Of a stretch of DNA of 64,000 nt, positions 27,169 to 36,782 are shown piece by piece. The translations under genes were made by a program, and so were the position numbers. Location: NCBI GenBank assembly GCA_965602855.1, contig CBFCZV010000010.1:1-64000 (forward strand), in the 5' to 3' direction. The notes beneath the pieces are model-generated. The model had not been told where the DNA came from. It was given only the letters and a program-made list of their open reading frames with translations, and made no database searches. Every line of letters starts with the position of its first letter. Position 1 is the first letter of the stretch. This DNA is from LH-M37 sp965602855. Lineage in GTDB: Bacteria; Pseudomonadota; Gammaproteobacteria; SZUA-229.

Positions 27169-28822
27169 GATTTATACTTAATTGTCCATTATGTATTGCT
27201 TTGTTATTGTCTTGCATAAAGTAAATTCTGAAACAACTACCATTATCTGTGTTGGCAATGTGTTTGATTCTAGCACGATTATTTTCAACGATTTCCTTGA
27301 CGATATATAGTCCGAGCCCAGTGCCTTCGCTGCTGGTAGTATAAAAAGGCTCAAATACATGTGCTGCAGTTTCCTCATCGATACCTTGTCCGTTGTCGAT
27401 GATTTCAATAAATGTTTGTTGGCTTTCCTCAGATATCTGGCCATGCAATTTGATAGATAGTTGATGCGTGTCTATTCCAGAATGATTGATCGCATTGCTG
27501 CATAAATTCCAGAAAATTTGGTGGAGTTGTTCGGTGTCGAATAAAATGGATATTGATTCAGGTTGAACAGTAATCTTTATCTGTTGTTCACTCATTCCAT
27601 TGGAAGTACAGAATTCATTTCTGAATTGAATCAACCAGTTCTTCAGATTAATAATTTCAGGCTGGCTGTGTTGTTTTCGAGATAACTGTAAAACATTTTT
27701 AACAATGCCATTGAGACGTTGAGTTTGAGTGGTAATAATACGTGCCAGTTTTAAATTGTCAGGTTTTTCGGTTGATTCTTCAAGTAACTGAGAGGCGTGT
27801 TGAATGGCGGCAAGTGGGTTACGAATTTCGTGAGCAATGCTTGCTGTTAAGCGCCCCAGTGATGCAAGTTTGACCTGTTGAAAACGTTGATTGAGTTGGC
27901 TGGCATCTTCCAGAAATACAAGGGTTTGTCCCTGTGTACCTTTGTCTTTTTCGATGACACTAAAGCCTGGCTGTATATCAGGTAAACCATGACTTTGCTG
28001 GATTGGTGTCTGCTGTGTGTATTCTTCACCTAGTTGCCATTCGGCAAAATAGTTAAATAATTTTGGGGATGTTTTTTTTAATGAGGTATTAGGTTGTAGC
28101 TTTATATTGCCCAGAAGGCTCTCGGCAGCATTATTTGCCATTAGTATGTTGCCGTTGGGTGAGAGCACGATAATGCCCGTTCTCATGCTATGAATGATGT
28201 GTTCATTTAGTTGGGTTATTGTTTCAAGTACACGTCCCTGTTCATCAGCGAGCCGTTCTGTGTCGCGCAGCTGTCGTGAAAAATTGGATGCCATAAAGGC
28301 AAAAGCAAAAATCAGTAAGCCTAATATGCCAGCTTGCGTAAAGGAGGCCTGGAAATCTTGAACTACTAGTTGAGAATATATTTGATCAGTGATAATCGTA
28401 AGTGTTGTTGCTGCTGCGAATAATAAAGTAAGTCGCTTGGGTAGGAATAGGCCACTTAGAGATATGTTGATGATGAGCAGCATACCGAGGCCTGATTTTA
28501 TACCGCCAAGGGAATAGGTTATGGCAAGTATTGCGGCTATATCAATACAGGTTTGTATGATGACCTGTATTTCAATATTGGATTTTTGCCATTGAATGCC
28601 GAGTGCGAAAATAAAAAATGAGCAGAGATAGACGATAGCGGTGCTAAAAAATAAAAGAGGTTTGATATCTTCTGCTGAGACAAGTAAACCAATCCATCCA
28701 TTTAGATAAATAGTAATAAAAAAAAGTGCAAGCGTGCCACGATAATAATTAAACAAAAGAAGACGATGCCAGCCAGAGCTTGAGTGGCTTTTGTATAAAA
28801 TATTTGTACTTACTTTATTCAT
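27161..28822 (-). CDS. pilS: Sensor histidine kinase PilS
   Basis: Membrane kinase partner of PilR. 553 residues: six hydrophobic segments in the first 185, a PAS-like domain around 200-310, the HisKA dimerisation helix with phospho-acceptor His331 in SIAHEIRNPLAAI, then the ATPase domain with N box (NLCSNAINHSG), G1 box (DNGQGID), F box (FEPFYTT) and G2 box (GTGLGLYI). Pilin itself is a known signal sensed by PilS in Pseudomonas. A possible small membrane-protein gene lies 14 bases upstream. Confidence 0.94.
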   Translation of the reverse strand: MNKVSTNILYKSHSSSGWHRLLLFNYYRGTLALFFITIYLNGWIGLLVSAEDIKPLLFFSTAIVYLCSFFIFALGIQWQKSNIEIQVIIQTCIDIAAILAITYSLGGIKSGLGMLLIINISLSGLFLPKRLTLLFAAATTLTIITDQIYSQLVVQDFQASFTQAGILGLLIFAFAFMASNFSRQLRDTERLADEQGRVLETITQLNEHIIHSMRTGIIVLSPNGNILMANNAAESLLGNIKLQPNTSLKKTSPKLFNYFAEWQLGEEYTQQTPIQQSHGLPDIQPGFSVIEKDKGTQGQTLVFLEDASQLNQRFQQVKLASLGRLTASIAHEIRNPLAAIQHASQLLEESTEKPDNLKLARIITTQTQRLNGIVKNVLQLSRKQHSQPEIINLKNWLIQFRNEFCTSNGMSEQQIKITVQPESISILFDTEQLHQIFWNLCSNAINHSGIDTHQLSIKLHGQISEESQQTFIEIIDNGQGIDEETAAHVFEPFYTTSSEGTGLGLYIVKEIVENNRARIKHIANTDNGSCFRIYFMQDNNKAIHNGQLSINHV

Positions 28823-28836
28823 TACAAAGTTAGTTC

Positions 28837-29025
28837 TCAGTGCTTAGGTTGCCAGTTGTTTAGATGTTGCTTAGAGTAAAAAACATAAACAAGAACAGCA
28901 AGAATAATCAGGCCACGGAACACATTAATTTCAGTTGTATTTAATAAATGCGGGATATTCTTGGGTGTATAGCAGTAAATCCCCATTTCTTCTGTAACTC
29001 TCTGATAAAATTCCGGTTTGGTCAA
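28837..29025 (-). CDS. Small single-pass membrane protein (hypothetical)
   Basis: A 62-codon frame starting with TTG, or 49 codons from the internal ATG (MGIYCYTPKNIPHLL). The protein has one clear hydrophobic segment, GLIILAVLVYVFY, near the C-terminus, and ends in a short polar tail. It is 14 bases upstream of pilS on the same strand, so it would be co-transcribed with pilSR. I recognise no family, and neither start has a strong binding site. It may be genuine or a chance frame. Confidence 0.35.
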   Translation of the reverse strand: MTKPEFYQRVTEEMGIYCYTPKNIPHLLNTTEINVFRGLIILAVLVYVFYSKQHLNNWQPKH

Positions 29026-29073
29026 AGTTTATTTAACATAGTAGGCTCGATAATAGCCAACTGGGATTGATAC

Positions 29074-30693
29074 ATGAAAAAAGCCGTTAGAGTTGCCATG
29101 GTACAGGATAATTTTCTTGTCGGCGATATCAAGGGGAATGCTGACAAGATCATCAATCTGTCGCAGCGGGCTAAAAAAGAGGGGGCTGATCTGGCGGTCT
29201 TTCCTGAACTGGCGCTGGTGGGGTATCCACCAGAGGATCTGTTGTATCGTTCTGGTTTTATGGCTCAGGTGGAGAAAGAACTGACTCGTATTCAGTCTCA
29301 AACTCAGGATGTAGATGTTTTGCTGGGGTTGCCGATGAGCGCTGGAGAGCAGCTCTACAATGCTGCAGTCTGGATTCGAAATGGTGAGCTTATTGCGCAC
29401 TATCATAAGCAGGTCTTACCCAATTACGCTGTGTTTGATGAAAAACGTTATTTTAACGCCGGTACTCAGAGTGCCGTTGTTGAATTAAAAGGGGTGAAGT
29501 TTGGTCTGGCTATCTGTGAGGATGTCTGGGAGCTAGAACCCGTAGCTAACGCAAAAGCTGAAGGTGCTGAGGCCATGCTGGTGCTCAATGCTTCGCCTTT
29601 TCATCTGGGTAAATATGACGACAGACTGGATGTGCTGTCGCAACGTAGTTGGGAAAATAGTGTCCCCATCCTGTATTTGAATATGGTGGGTGGTCAGGAT
29701 GAGCTGGTATTTGATGGTGAATCGCTGGTGATGAATGCTAAGGGTGAGCTGGTTTCGCGTGCGCCGGCTTTTGAGTCGACTATGAATCTGGTCGATGTGG
29801 ATTCGGGGCAGGTTTCCGTTCTGGGTGAGCATGAGACCAGCGCTATTTCTGAAGATGAGGCGATTTATAAGGCGCTGGTTCTGGGCGTGAAAGATTTTGT
29901 TCATAAAAATGGTTTTAGCGGCGTGGTGATTGGCTTATCTGGCGGTGTCGATTCGGCGCTGACCTTAGCAATTGCGGTCGATGCGCTGGGTGCTGAACAC
30001 GTGCACGCGGTGATGATGCCCTCGCAATACACAGCGGGCATGAGTCGCGATGATGCTGAAACTGAAGCCGTAAAACTGGGCGTTAAATATGACATCATCC
30101 CCATAGAATCCGTATTTTCTTCTTTCCTCGATTTGCTTGAAGGGGTTTTTGAAGGCAAGGAAGCTGACGCCACCGAAGAGAATATTCAGGCACGATGCCG
30201 TGGTTTAATTCTGATGGCGATCTCCAACAAGACCGGTCGGATGGTGCTGACCACCGGAAATAAGAGTGAAATGGCGGTGGGTTATGCCACGCTTTACGGC
30301 GATATGTCCGGTGGTTTTGCGCCCCTGAAAGATGTCAGTAAAACCCGTGTGTACCAGTTGTGTCGTTATCGAAACAAGTTGAGTGATGTGATTCCTGAAC
30401 GTGTATTGACTCGGCCACCTTCTGCTGAGCTGCGACCGGATCAGTGCGATCAGGATTCACTGCCAGATTATGATGTGCTGGATCGTATTCTGGAATTATC
30501 GGTGGAGCAGGATATGCCCATGGAAGAGGTCATCGCAACAGGTCTGGATCGTGCTGTGGTTGAGCAGATCGTGGGAATGGTGCAGCGCAATGAATATAAA
30601 CGTCGCCAGGCAGCTCCCGGTGTGCGTATTACACGCCGCGCCTTTGGCCGTGATCGACGCTACCCGATTACCTCAGGATACCGTCGAAGCTGA
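29074..30693 (+). CDS. nadE: Glutamine-dependent NAD+ synthase
   Basis: Amidates nicotinic acid adenine dinucleotide to NAD+, using ammonia from glutamine. 539 residues: an N-terminal nitrilase-like glutaminase domain with the triad Glu45 (FPELALVGYPPEDLL), Lys112 (HYHKQVLPNYAVFDEKRYF) and Cys148 (AICEDVW), and a C-terminal synthase domain with PP-loop SGGVDSA at 289-295. It makes the cofactor whose precursor comes from NadA, also encoded in this window. Its stop is TGA at 30691, abutting the bamD stop in TGATCA. Confidence 0.96.
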   Translation: MKKAVRVAMVQDNFLVGDIKGNADKIINLSQRAKKEGADLAVFPELALVGYPPEDLLYRSGFMAQVEKELTRIQSQTQDVDVLLGLPMSAGEQLYNAAVWIRNGELIAHYHKQVLPNYAVFDEKRYFNAGTQSAVVELKGVKFGLAICEDVWELEPVANAKAEGAEAMLVLNASPFHLGKYDDRLDVLSQRSWENSVPILYLNMVGGQDELVFDGESLVMNAKGELVSRAPAFESTMNLVDVDSGQVSVLGEHETSAISEDEAIYKALVLGVKDFVHKNGFSGVVIGLSGGVDSALTLAIAVDALGAEHVHAVMMPSQYTAGMSRDDAETEAVKLGVKYDIIPIESVFSSFLDLLEGVFEGKEADATEENIQARCRGLILMAISNKTGRMVLTTGNKSEMAVGYATLYGDMSGGFAPLKDVSKTRVYQLCRYRNKLSDVIPERVLTRPPSAELRPDQCDQDSLPDYDVLDRILELSVEQDMPMEEVIATGLDRAVVEQIVGMVQRNEYKRRQAAPGVRITRRAFGRDRRYPITSGYRRS

Positions 30694-31512
30694 TCAACTC
30701 GGGTGGCTAGCAAACGCTGGTGGTTCAGCCAGGCCATCATCAGATGCCGGTATCTGTTTTTCATAGTTCGAGCCGTTCAAGCTGAGCACGCGCTCGGCAT
30801 CAGCCGCCAACTCATCAAGGCCAAGATTTTTGTAGCCTTCAATCATGATTTCGAGTGCACGATGGCTCCAGCTTGAATCCTGATAATTTTCGATAACGGC
30901 CTTGGCCCGATTGACCGCAGACAGCCAGGTATCTCGCTCGATATAAAACTCGGCAATTTCAATTTCTTTTTGCGCCATTTTGTTGCGCAGGAAAACCATT
31001 CGTTGATGTGCATCACCGGCGTAATGGCTGTCGGGGTAGAGGCGCACCAATGTAGAAAAATCACCATAAGCCAGCCGCATTACCGATGCATCGTGGCGAG
31101 CGTGGTCGCGTGGGTACCAGTCATCCATAAAGCCACCGCCACGATTAAAATTAACCAGCCCCTTCAGGTAATAGGCGTAATCGATATGCGGGTCTCTGGG
31201 GTGAAGGCGCATAAAGCGATCAACTGCGCTGATCGCGGATTCGGGTTCTTCAAACTTGTAATAAGCATAGGCTACATCTAGCTGTGCCTGTTTTGCGTAG
31301 GGGTTGAAAGGAAAGCGAGCTTCCAGTGTTTCGAGATTTTTAATGGCAGTCTGAAATTCACTAGCATCCAGAGAAGATCTTGCCTCATCATAGAAATCTT
31401 TGGCCGTCCACTCGGCAGTGGGGTCGGTTTCCATGGTGCTGCAGGCCGATAAAAAAGCGGCTAACAACAGGTAGAGAGGGAAGGCGAAACGGGCTTTGGT
31501 GTATTTATACAT
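30694..31512 (-). CDS. bamD: Outer membrane protein assembly factor BamD
   Basis: Lipoprotein of the BAM complex that inserts beta-barrel proteins into the outer membrane. About 272 residues, with a signal peptide ending in the lipobox LSAC (Cys becomes the lipidated N-terminus), then TPR repeats over about 40-245, including ALEIMIEGYKNLGL. An in-frame TTG five codons upstream is possible, but ATG at 31512 gives a conventional signal peptide. It converges on nadE with no spacer and diverges from rluD. Confidence 0.95.
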   Translation of the reverse strand: MYKYTKARFAFPLYLLLAAFLSACSTMETDPTAEWTAKDFYDEARSSLDASEFQTAIKNLETLEARFPFNPYAKQAQLDVAYAYYKFEEPESAISAVDRFMRLHPRDPHIDYAYYLKGLVNFNRGGGFMDDWYPRDHARHDASVMRLAYGDFSTLVRLYPDSHYAGDAHQRMVFLRNKMAQKEIEIAEFYIERDTWLSAVNRAKAVIENYQDSSWSHRALEIMIEGYKNLGLDELAADAERVLSLNGSNYEKQIPASDDGLAEPPAFASHPS

Positions 31513-31607
31513 ATTTAGGTCGTGCAATATCGAGTCAACTTACGTGTTATCCGTTAGAATGGCGCATTATAACTAAGTTCCTTGCCGCGCAATAGATTTC
31601 TCTCCAA

Positions 31608-32567
31608 ATGCCTGAAATTCAAACAACAATTAGTATTCCCGAAGCGTTATCCGGAAAGCGGCTGGATGTCGTGCTTGCCGAGCTGATGCCGGATTATTCC
31701 CGTAATCGCCTCAAGCAATGGTTGCTCGATGGGCAAATTCTGCTCGATGGCCAGCAGGTCAAGCCGAAAACCAAAGTGCATAGTGATCAGCAGCTGGAAT
31801 TGAATGTTCATGTCGCAGATGTCAGCGATGAGTGCCTGCCTGAAGATATTCCACTAAATATCGTTTATGAAGATGAATCGCTGATTGTGGTGAATAAACC
31901 CGCTGGTCTGGTGGTACACCCCGCAGTAGGTAACAGGCAAGGCACGCTGCAAAATGCGCTGTTATTTTATGACGCTACATTAGCGGATGTGCCCCGTGCC
32001 GGTATCGTGCATCGCCTGGATAAGGATACCAGTGGCCTGATGGTGGTAGCGCGAACCCTGGTTTCGCATAAATATCTGGTCGATCAGATCCAGCGACGTG
32101 ATGTTCACCGCGAATACCAGACACTGGTGCACGGTGTTATGACCGGTGGTGGCACGGTTGATCAACCGATTGGTCGTCACTCGCATGATCGCGTTCGTAT
32201 GACCGTGAGAGAAGATGGCCGACCTTCGGTGACACATTATAGAGTGCTGAATCGTTACCGCGTTTATACCCACCTTCACGTCGAACTGGAAACCGGGCGC
32301 ACTCACCAGATTCGTGTGCACATGCAGCATTTGCGACATCCGGTAGTGGGTGATCCTGTTTATTCGGGTCGTTCACGCATTCCGGCAGAAGCCGATGAGT
32401 CATTTCTTGAGTTGCTGAAAAATTTCAAACGTCAGGCGCTACACGCATGGCGACTGAGTTTGCATCATCCTGAAACCGGTGAGCTGATCCAATGGGAAGC
32501 ACCGCTGCCGGAAGACATGCAAAAACTTGTCGCAGCTATGAAAGAAGATATGGAACAGCATGGCTGA
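31608..32567 (+). CDS. rluD: 23S rRNA pseudouridine synthase RluD
   Basis: Isomerises uridines 1911, 1915 and 1917 in helix 69 of 23S rRNA in E. coli. 319 residues: an S4 RNA-binding domain (about 15-75, LDVVLAELMPDYSRNRLKQW) and a catalytic domain with HRLDKDTSGLMV carrying the catalytic Asp, plus TGRTHQIRVHMQH. RluD is preferred to RluC by the bamD (divergent) and pgeF (overlapping by eight bases) neighbours, which are conserved. Confidence 0.94.
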   Translation: MPEIQTTISIPEALSGKRLDVVLAELMPDYSRNRLKQWLLDGQILLDGQQVKPKTKVHSDQQLELNVHVADVSDECLPEDIPLNIVYEDESLIVVNKPAGLVVHPAVGNRQGTLQNALLFYDATLADVPRAGIVHRLDKDTSGLMVVARTLVSHKYLVDQIQRRDVHREYQTLVHGVMTGGGTVDQPIGRHSHDRVRMTVREDGRPSVTHYRVLNRYRVYTHLHVELETGRTHQIRVHMQHLRHPVVGDPVYSGRSRIPAEADESFLELLKNFKRQALHAWRLSLHHPETGELIQWEAPLPEDMQKLVAAMKEDMEQHG

Positions 32568-33318
32568 TACGGACGGCATTCGTCCTGACTGGCCTGCGCC
32601 AGACACCGTGCAGGCATTTACTAGCACCCGAAAAAATGGTCATAGCGTTGCTGCTTATGCCAGTCTGAATCTAGCGCAGCACGTGGAGGATATCGGCTCG
32701 ATAGTTGAGCGTAATCGTGATCGACTGATTAAAGATTTTAATCTGCCATCACAGCCCATCTGGCTGCAACAAACACACAGTAACACCGTGATTGTGGCGG
32801 ACGATTATCAAAATGCCATAACACCGCCAGAAGCCGATGCTTCGTGGACATCAAATCCAAATGTTGTTTGCACGGTTTTAACCGCCGATTGTCTGCCAGT
32901 ATTTTTCACCAATAAACAGGGTGACCGCATCGCCGCTGCACACGCGGGCTGGCGTGGTGCTCTAAATGGCATTATCACTTCAAGTTTTCTTGCTACGGGA
33001 ATAGCCGCTGAGGATTGTCTGGTCTGGCTGGGCCCCGCTATCGGTGCGGAGGCTTTTGAAGTTGGCGCGGATGTCTATCAGGCCTTCGTCAGCAAGAATC
33101 CAGAAAATACCATCGCTTTCAAACAAACCGATGACCAGCACTGGTTGTGTGATATTTATCAGCTCGTCCGCATTGAATTACAGCAACTCGGCATCCATTC
33201 TGTATACGGAGGTGGGTTTTGTACTTACTCCGATGAGGAGAATTTTTATTCCTTCCGCCGTGATGGCGCTCGAACGGGTCGCATGGCCAGTCTTATCTGG
33301 CTGGCCGGGCAGGAATAA
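32560..33318 (+). CDS. pgeF: Purine nucleoside phosphorylase / peptidoglycan editing factor PgeF (YfiH)
   Basis: Laccase-domain (DUF152) protein. Homologues phosphorolyse or deaminate purine nucleosides, and E. coli YfiH removes misincorporated residues from peptidoglycan precursors. The 252 residues show the metal-binding pattern: QQTHSNTV, TVLTADCLPVF with Cys, HAGWRGAL with His, and GGGFCTYSDEENFYSFRRDG near the end. It overlaps rluD, a conserved pair. Which reaction dominates in vivo is not settled. Confidence 0.92.
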   Translation: MADTDGIRPDWPAPDTVQAFTSTRKNGHSVAAYASLNLAQHVEDIGSIVERNRDRLIKDFNLPSQPIWLQQTHSNTVIVADDYQNAITPPEADASWTSNPNVVCTVLTADCLPVFFTNKQGDRIAAAHAGWRGALNGIITSSFLATGIAAEDCLVWLGPAIGAEAFEVGADVYQAFVSKNPENTIAFKQTDDQHWLCDIYQLVRIELQQLGIHSVYGGGFCTYSDEENFYSFRRDGARTGRMASLIWLAGQE

Positions 33319-33342
33319 TCCGTATTTTCCTGTTGTAAAGTG

Positions 33343-33369
33343 TTGAAATATCAGCGCCTGACCCTACAT
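33343..33369 (+). promoter_or_regulatory. Sigma-32 (heat shock)-like promoter of clpB
   Basis: TTGAAA (33343-33348) matches the -35 core of heat shock promoters, and CCCTACAT (33362-33369) resembles the -10 CCCCATNT, with a 13-base spacer. It would start transcription near 33376, 28 bases before the clpB ATG, which has GAGG upstream. ClpB is a known sigma-32 target in related bacteria. Confidence 0.6.
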
Positions 33370-33403
33370 AGATGCTATATCAAAATTTAATTGAGGCTTC
33401 CCT

Positions 33404-36010
33404 ATGAGAATGGATCGTTTAACCAGTAAATTTCAGAATGCTCTGGCCGATGCGCAATCGCTTGCCATGGGTCGGGATCACGCATTTATTGAGCCCGTTC
33501 ATCTGATGATGGCGCTGCTCGAACAGGATGGCAGTACTGTCCATCATTTATTGACCAGTACAGGCGTTAATGTCGATGTGCTGACCAGTAAGCTGAATGA
33601 AGAGCTGGACAATATGGCGCAGATCGAAGATCATCAGGGCGATATCCAGATCTCTAATGAAATGAGTCGCCTGCTCAATCTCACCGATAAGCTGTCGCAA
33701 AAACGTAAAGATCAGTACATTTCCAGCGAGTTATTTGTGCTGGCTGTGGTTGAAGATAAAAGTCGTCTTGGCGATCTATTACGCAATGCGGGTGCCAGTA
33801 AGCAGAGTTTAGAAAAAGCCGTCGATGAAGTACGTGGCGGTCAGAGTGTGGATGACCCCAATGCCGAGGAACAGCGTCAGGCGCTGGAAAAATATACGAT
33901 TGATTTAACCGAACGTGCACAGCAGGGCAAGCTTGATCCTGTGATCGGCCGTGATGAAGAAATCCGTCGTACCGTGCAGGTGTTGCAGCGTCGAACCAAA
34001 AATAACCCTGTGCTCATCGGTGAGCCGGGTGTCGGTAAAACTGCGATTGTCGAAGGTCTGGCGCAGCGCATCATCAATGGTGAAGTGCCGGATGGCATCA
34101 AAAACAAACGAGTATTATCGCTCGATATGGGTGCGTTGATTGCGGGTGCAAAATTCCGTGGTGAATTTGAAGAACGTTTGAAAGCAGTGTTGAATGATCT
34201 TTCCAAACAGGAAGGTCAGGTTATTTTATTCATCGATGAATTGCACACCATGGTCGGTGCCGGTAAAGCCGAAGGCGCGATGGATGCGGGCAATATGCTC
34301 AAGCCTGCGCTGGCGCGTGGCGAGTTACATTGTGTGGGTGCGACTACGCTGGATGAGTATCGCCAGTACATCGAAAAAGATGCCGCGCTCGAAAGACGTT
34401 TCCAGAAAGTTTTAGTCGAGGAGCCCAGTGTTGAAGACACTGTGGCGATTCTTCGTGGTTTGAAAGAACGCTATGAAATTCATCATGGTGTGGATATCAC
34501 CGACCCTGCGATTGTTGCCGCGGCTACCTTGTCGCATCGATACATCAGTGATCGCCAGTTGCCGGATAAAGCCATCGATTTGATCGATGAAGCTGCCAGT
34601 CGTATTCGCATGGAAATTGATTCCAAGCCCGAGGTCATGGATCGGCTTGATCGCAGAATTATTCAGTTGAAAATTGAGCGTGAAGCGCTGAAGAAAGATA
34701 CTGATAAAGCGACCCAGCAGCGGTTGAAAAATTTAGAGGAAGAACTTTCTGATCTGGAAAAAGAATACAGTGATTTTGAAGAACAATGGATGTCAGAAAA
34801 ACTGGCAGTGCAAGGTTCTAAAAATGTGAAAGAAGATCTTGAACGTGCGCGGCAGGAACTGGAAACAGCGCGTCGTGCTGGTGACCTGAGTCGCATGTCA
34901 GAATTGCAGTATGGCCGCATTCCAGAACTGGAAAAACAGCTGGAACAGGTTGCTCAGGTTGAAGAAAAAGCACCTGCTGAAAATCAGCTACTGCGAACTA
35001 AAGTGACTGGTGATGAAGTTTCTGAAATCGTTGCCCGCTGGACCGGCATTCCCGTCAGCAAAATGATGGAAGGTGAGCAGGCAAAATTGCTGCGTATGGA
35101 AGAGGAAATTGGTAAGCAGGTAGTTGGTCAGGAAGAGGCAGTGATAGCTGTGTCCAATGCCATCCGTCGTTCACGCGCCGGCTTGTCTGATCCGAGTAAG
35201 CCTAATGGCTCATTCATGTTCTTCGGCCCTACCGGTGTCGGTAAAACAGAATTAACCAAAGCACTGGCCAACTTCATGTTTGATACCGAAGAAGCGATGG
35301 TGCGTCTGGATATGTCTGAGTTCATGGAGAAACATTCGGTTGCGCGTTTGATCGGTGCGCCCCCGGGTTATGTTGGTTATGACGAAGGCGGTTATCTGAC
35401 CGAGGCGGTACGTCGTCGACCATACTCAGTGGTGCTGCTCGATGAAATTGAAAAAGCGCATCCGGATGTGTTCAATGTATTGCTGCAAGTTTTAGATGAT
35501 GGTCGTTTGACAGATAGTCAGGGTAGAACCGTTGATTTTAGAAATACCGTAATCATTATGACATCGAATTTGGGTTCACATCAGATTCAGGAATTATCGA
35601 CCAGTGGTGATTATGACGGTATGAAAAAAGCAGTGATGGATATCGTGGGTCAGCACTTCCGTCCTGAATTTATCAACCGTGTTGATGAAACGGTGGTGTT
35701 CCATCCTCTGGATCGGAAACAGATTCGTTCGATTGCAAAAATACAGATCGAGCACTTACGCCAGCGTCTGGATGATCAGGATATTGCTATCGAATTGTCA
35801 GAGGCTGCACTGGATAAATTGGGTGAGGCAGGCTTTGACCCGGTTTATGGTGCGCGCCCACTGAAACGAGCTATTCAGCAGTATCTGGAAAATCCGCTGG
35901 CACAGCAATTATTGGTGGGTGAATATACAGCCGGAGATACTATTGAGGTTGATGTGAAAGATGATGAATTGACGTTTATCAAAACTCAGCCAATGAAAGT
36001 TGTTGTGTAA
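33404..36010 (+). CDS. clpB: ATP-dependent disaggregase ClpB
   Basis: Hsp100 chaperone that, with DnaK, pulls proteins out of aggregates. 868 residues: ClpN repeats (1-145), AAA-1 with Walker A GEPGVGKTAIVEG near 206, the long coiled-coil middle domain (about 410-530, rich in Glu/Lys/Leu), AAA-2 with GPTGVGKTELTKALA near 607 and IGAPPGYVGY, and the C-terminal D2-small domain. The middle domain separates it from ClpA. A heat-shock-like promoter precedes it and a strong terminator follows. Confidence 0.97.
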   Translation: MRMDRLTSKFQNALADAQSLAMGRDHAFIEPVHLMMALLEQDGSTVHHLLTSTGVNVDVLTSKLNEELDNMAQIEDHQGDIQISNEMSRLLNLTDKLSQKRKDQYISSELFVLAVVEDKSRLGDLLRNAGASKQSLEKAVDEVRGGQSVDDPNAEEQRQALEKYTIDLTERAQQGKLDPVIGRDEEIRRTVQVLQRRTKNNPVLIGEPGVGKTAIVEGLAQRIINGEVPDGIKNKRVLSLDMGALIAGAKFRGEFEERLKAVLNDLSKQEGQVILFIDELHTMVGAGKAEGAMDAGNMLKPALARGELHCVGATTLDEYRQYIEKDAALERRFQKVLVEEPSVEDTVAILRGLKERYEIHHGVDITDPAIVAAATLSHRYISDRQLPDKAIDLIDEAASRIRMEIDSKPEVMDRLDRRIIQLKIEREALKKDTDKATQQRLKNLEEELSDLEKEYSDFEEQWMSEKLAVQGSKNVKEDLERARQELETARRAGDLSRMSELQYGRIPELEKQLEQVAQVEEKAPAENQLLRTKVTGDEVSEIVARWTGIPVSKMMEGEQAKLLRMEEEIGKQVVGQEEAVIAVSNAIRRSRAGLSDPSKPNGSFMFFGPTGVGKTELTKALANFMFDTEEAMVRLDMSEFMEKHSVARLIGAPPGYVGYDEGGYLTEAVRRRPYSVVLLDEIEKAHPDVFNVLLQVLDDGRLTDSQGRTVDFRNTVIIMTSNLGSHQIQELSTSGDYDGMKKAVMDIVGQHFRPEFINRVDETVVFHPLDRKQIRSIAKIQIEHLRQRLDDQDIAIELSEAALDKLGEAGFDPVYGARPLKRAIQQYLENPLAQQLLVGEYTAGDTIEVDVKDDELTFIKTQPMKVVV

Positions 36011-36033
36011 AAGCTTTTTTTAAATCAGCATTA

Positions 36034-36062
36034 AAAAAGGCGGACATGAGTCCGCCTTTTTT
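36034..36062. terminator. Bidirectional terminator between clpB and ompW
   Basis: GGCGGAC (36040-36046) pairs perfectly with GTCCGCC (36051-36057) around an ATGA loop, with an A-run before and a T-run after. It can end both clpB on + and ompW on -. Confidence 0.9.
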
Positions 36063-36084
36063 GTGCTTTAAAAGAATAAATCTA

Positions 36085-36690
36085 TTAAAACTTCATACCA
36101 ACACCTACACCAATAACAACTGGGTCGAGGTTGGAATCAATGTTAAGCCCACCTGTAAGACGTGCAATGGTATTGATTTCCATTTTCTTGAAATCTATGT
36201 TGGCAAACCATTTGTCGTTGATGTCAAAATCAACGCCCGCCTGAAAGACCATGCCGGTCGATGAATCCAGTTCAACATCTAATCCTGATACAGAACCTGT
36301 GGTTTTTTCATCGAAGAATAATGTGTAATTAATACCAATGCCAATGTATGGGCGAACTTTTTCGGATGGTGATACGTGATATTGCGCGATTAGCGCAGGA
36401 GGCAGTACTTTGGTGACCACGACGTCAGCACCATCCAACTGTATGTTATGTTCAGAAGAAGTGTCTAGCAACAGCTCGACGCCAAAATGGTCGCTGACCA
36501 TATAGGTGAAATCAATATCGAGTGAGACCGAATCTTTTACAATCAGAGTGCCCGAATTTTGTGGATTAATGTCGATGATGCGGACGCGCATTAAAACATC
36601 GCCTTCCTGTGTTGCTGATAGGGCTGAACCGCTCGACAATAGTGCGGAAAAGATTAATGAATATTTCAAAAAAGATGCATTTGTTTTCAT
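36085..36690 (-). CDS. ompW: OmpW family outer membrane protein
   Basis: Eight-stranded outer-membrane barrel with a hydrophobic side channel. 201 residues: signal peptide (about 1-26, ending SALSA), then alternating amphipathic strands, the conserved segment VLPPALIAQYHVSP followed by RPYIGIGINYT, and a C-terminal Phe (GVGVGMKF) as needed for BAM recognition. Regulation is suggested by an FNR/ANR-like box about 120 bases upstream; ompW is known to respond to oxygen in enteric bacteria. Substrate unknown. Confidence 0.9.
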   Translation of the reverse strand: MKTNASFLKYSLIFSALLSSGSALSATQEGDVLMRVRIIDINPQNSGTLIVKDSVSLDIDFTYMVSDHFGVELLLDTSSEHNIQLDGADVVVTKVLPPALIAQYHVSPSEKVRPYIGIGINYTLFFDEKTTGSVSGLDVELDSSTGMVFQAGVDFDINDKWFANIDFKKMEINTIARLTGGLNIDSNLDPVVIGVGVGMKF

Positions 36691-36782
36691 TTAGGTTCCT
36701 CTAAGAACAAATAAATTCACCGGGCACAAAAAAAGTTGCTGAAACTTCCTGTACAGGTGGATAGATAATAATTGGAGATGAA

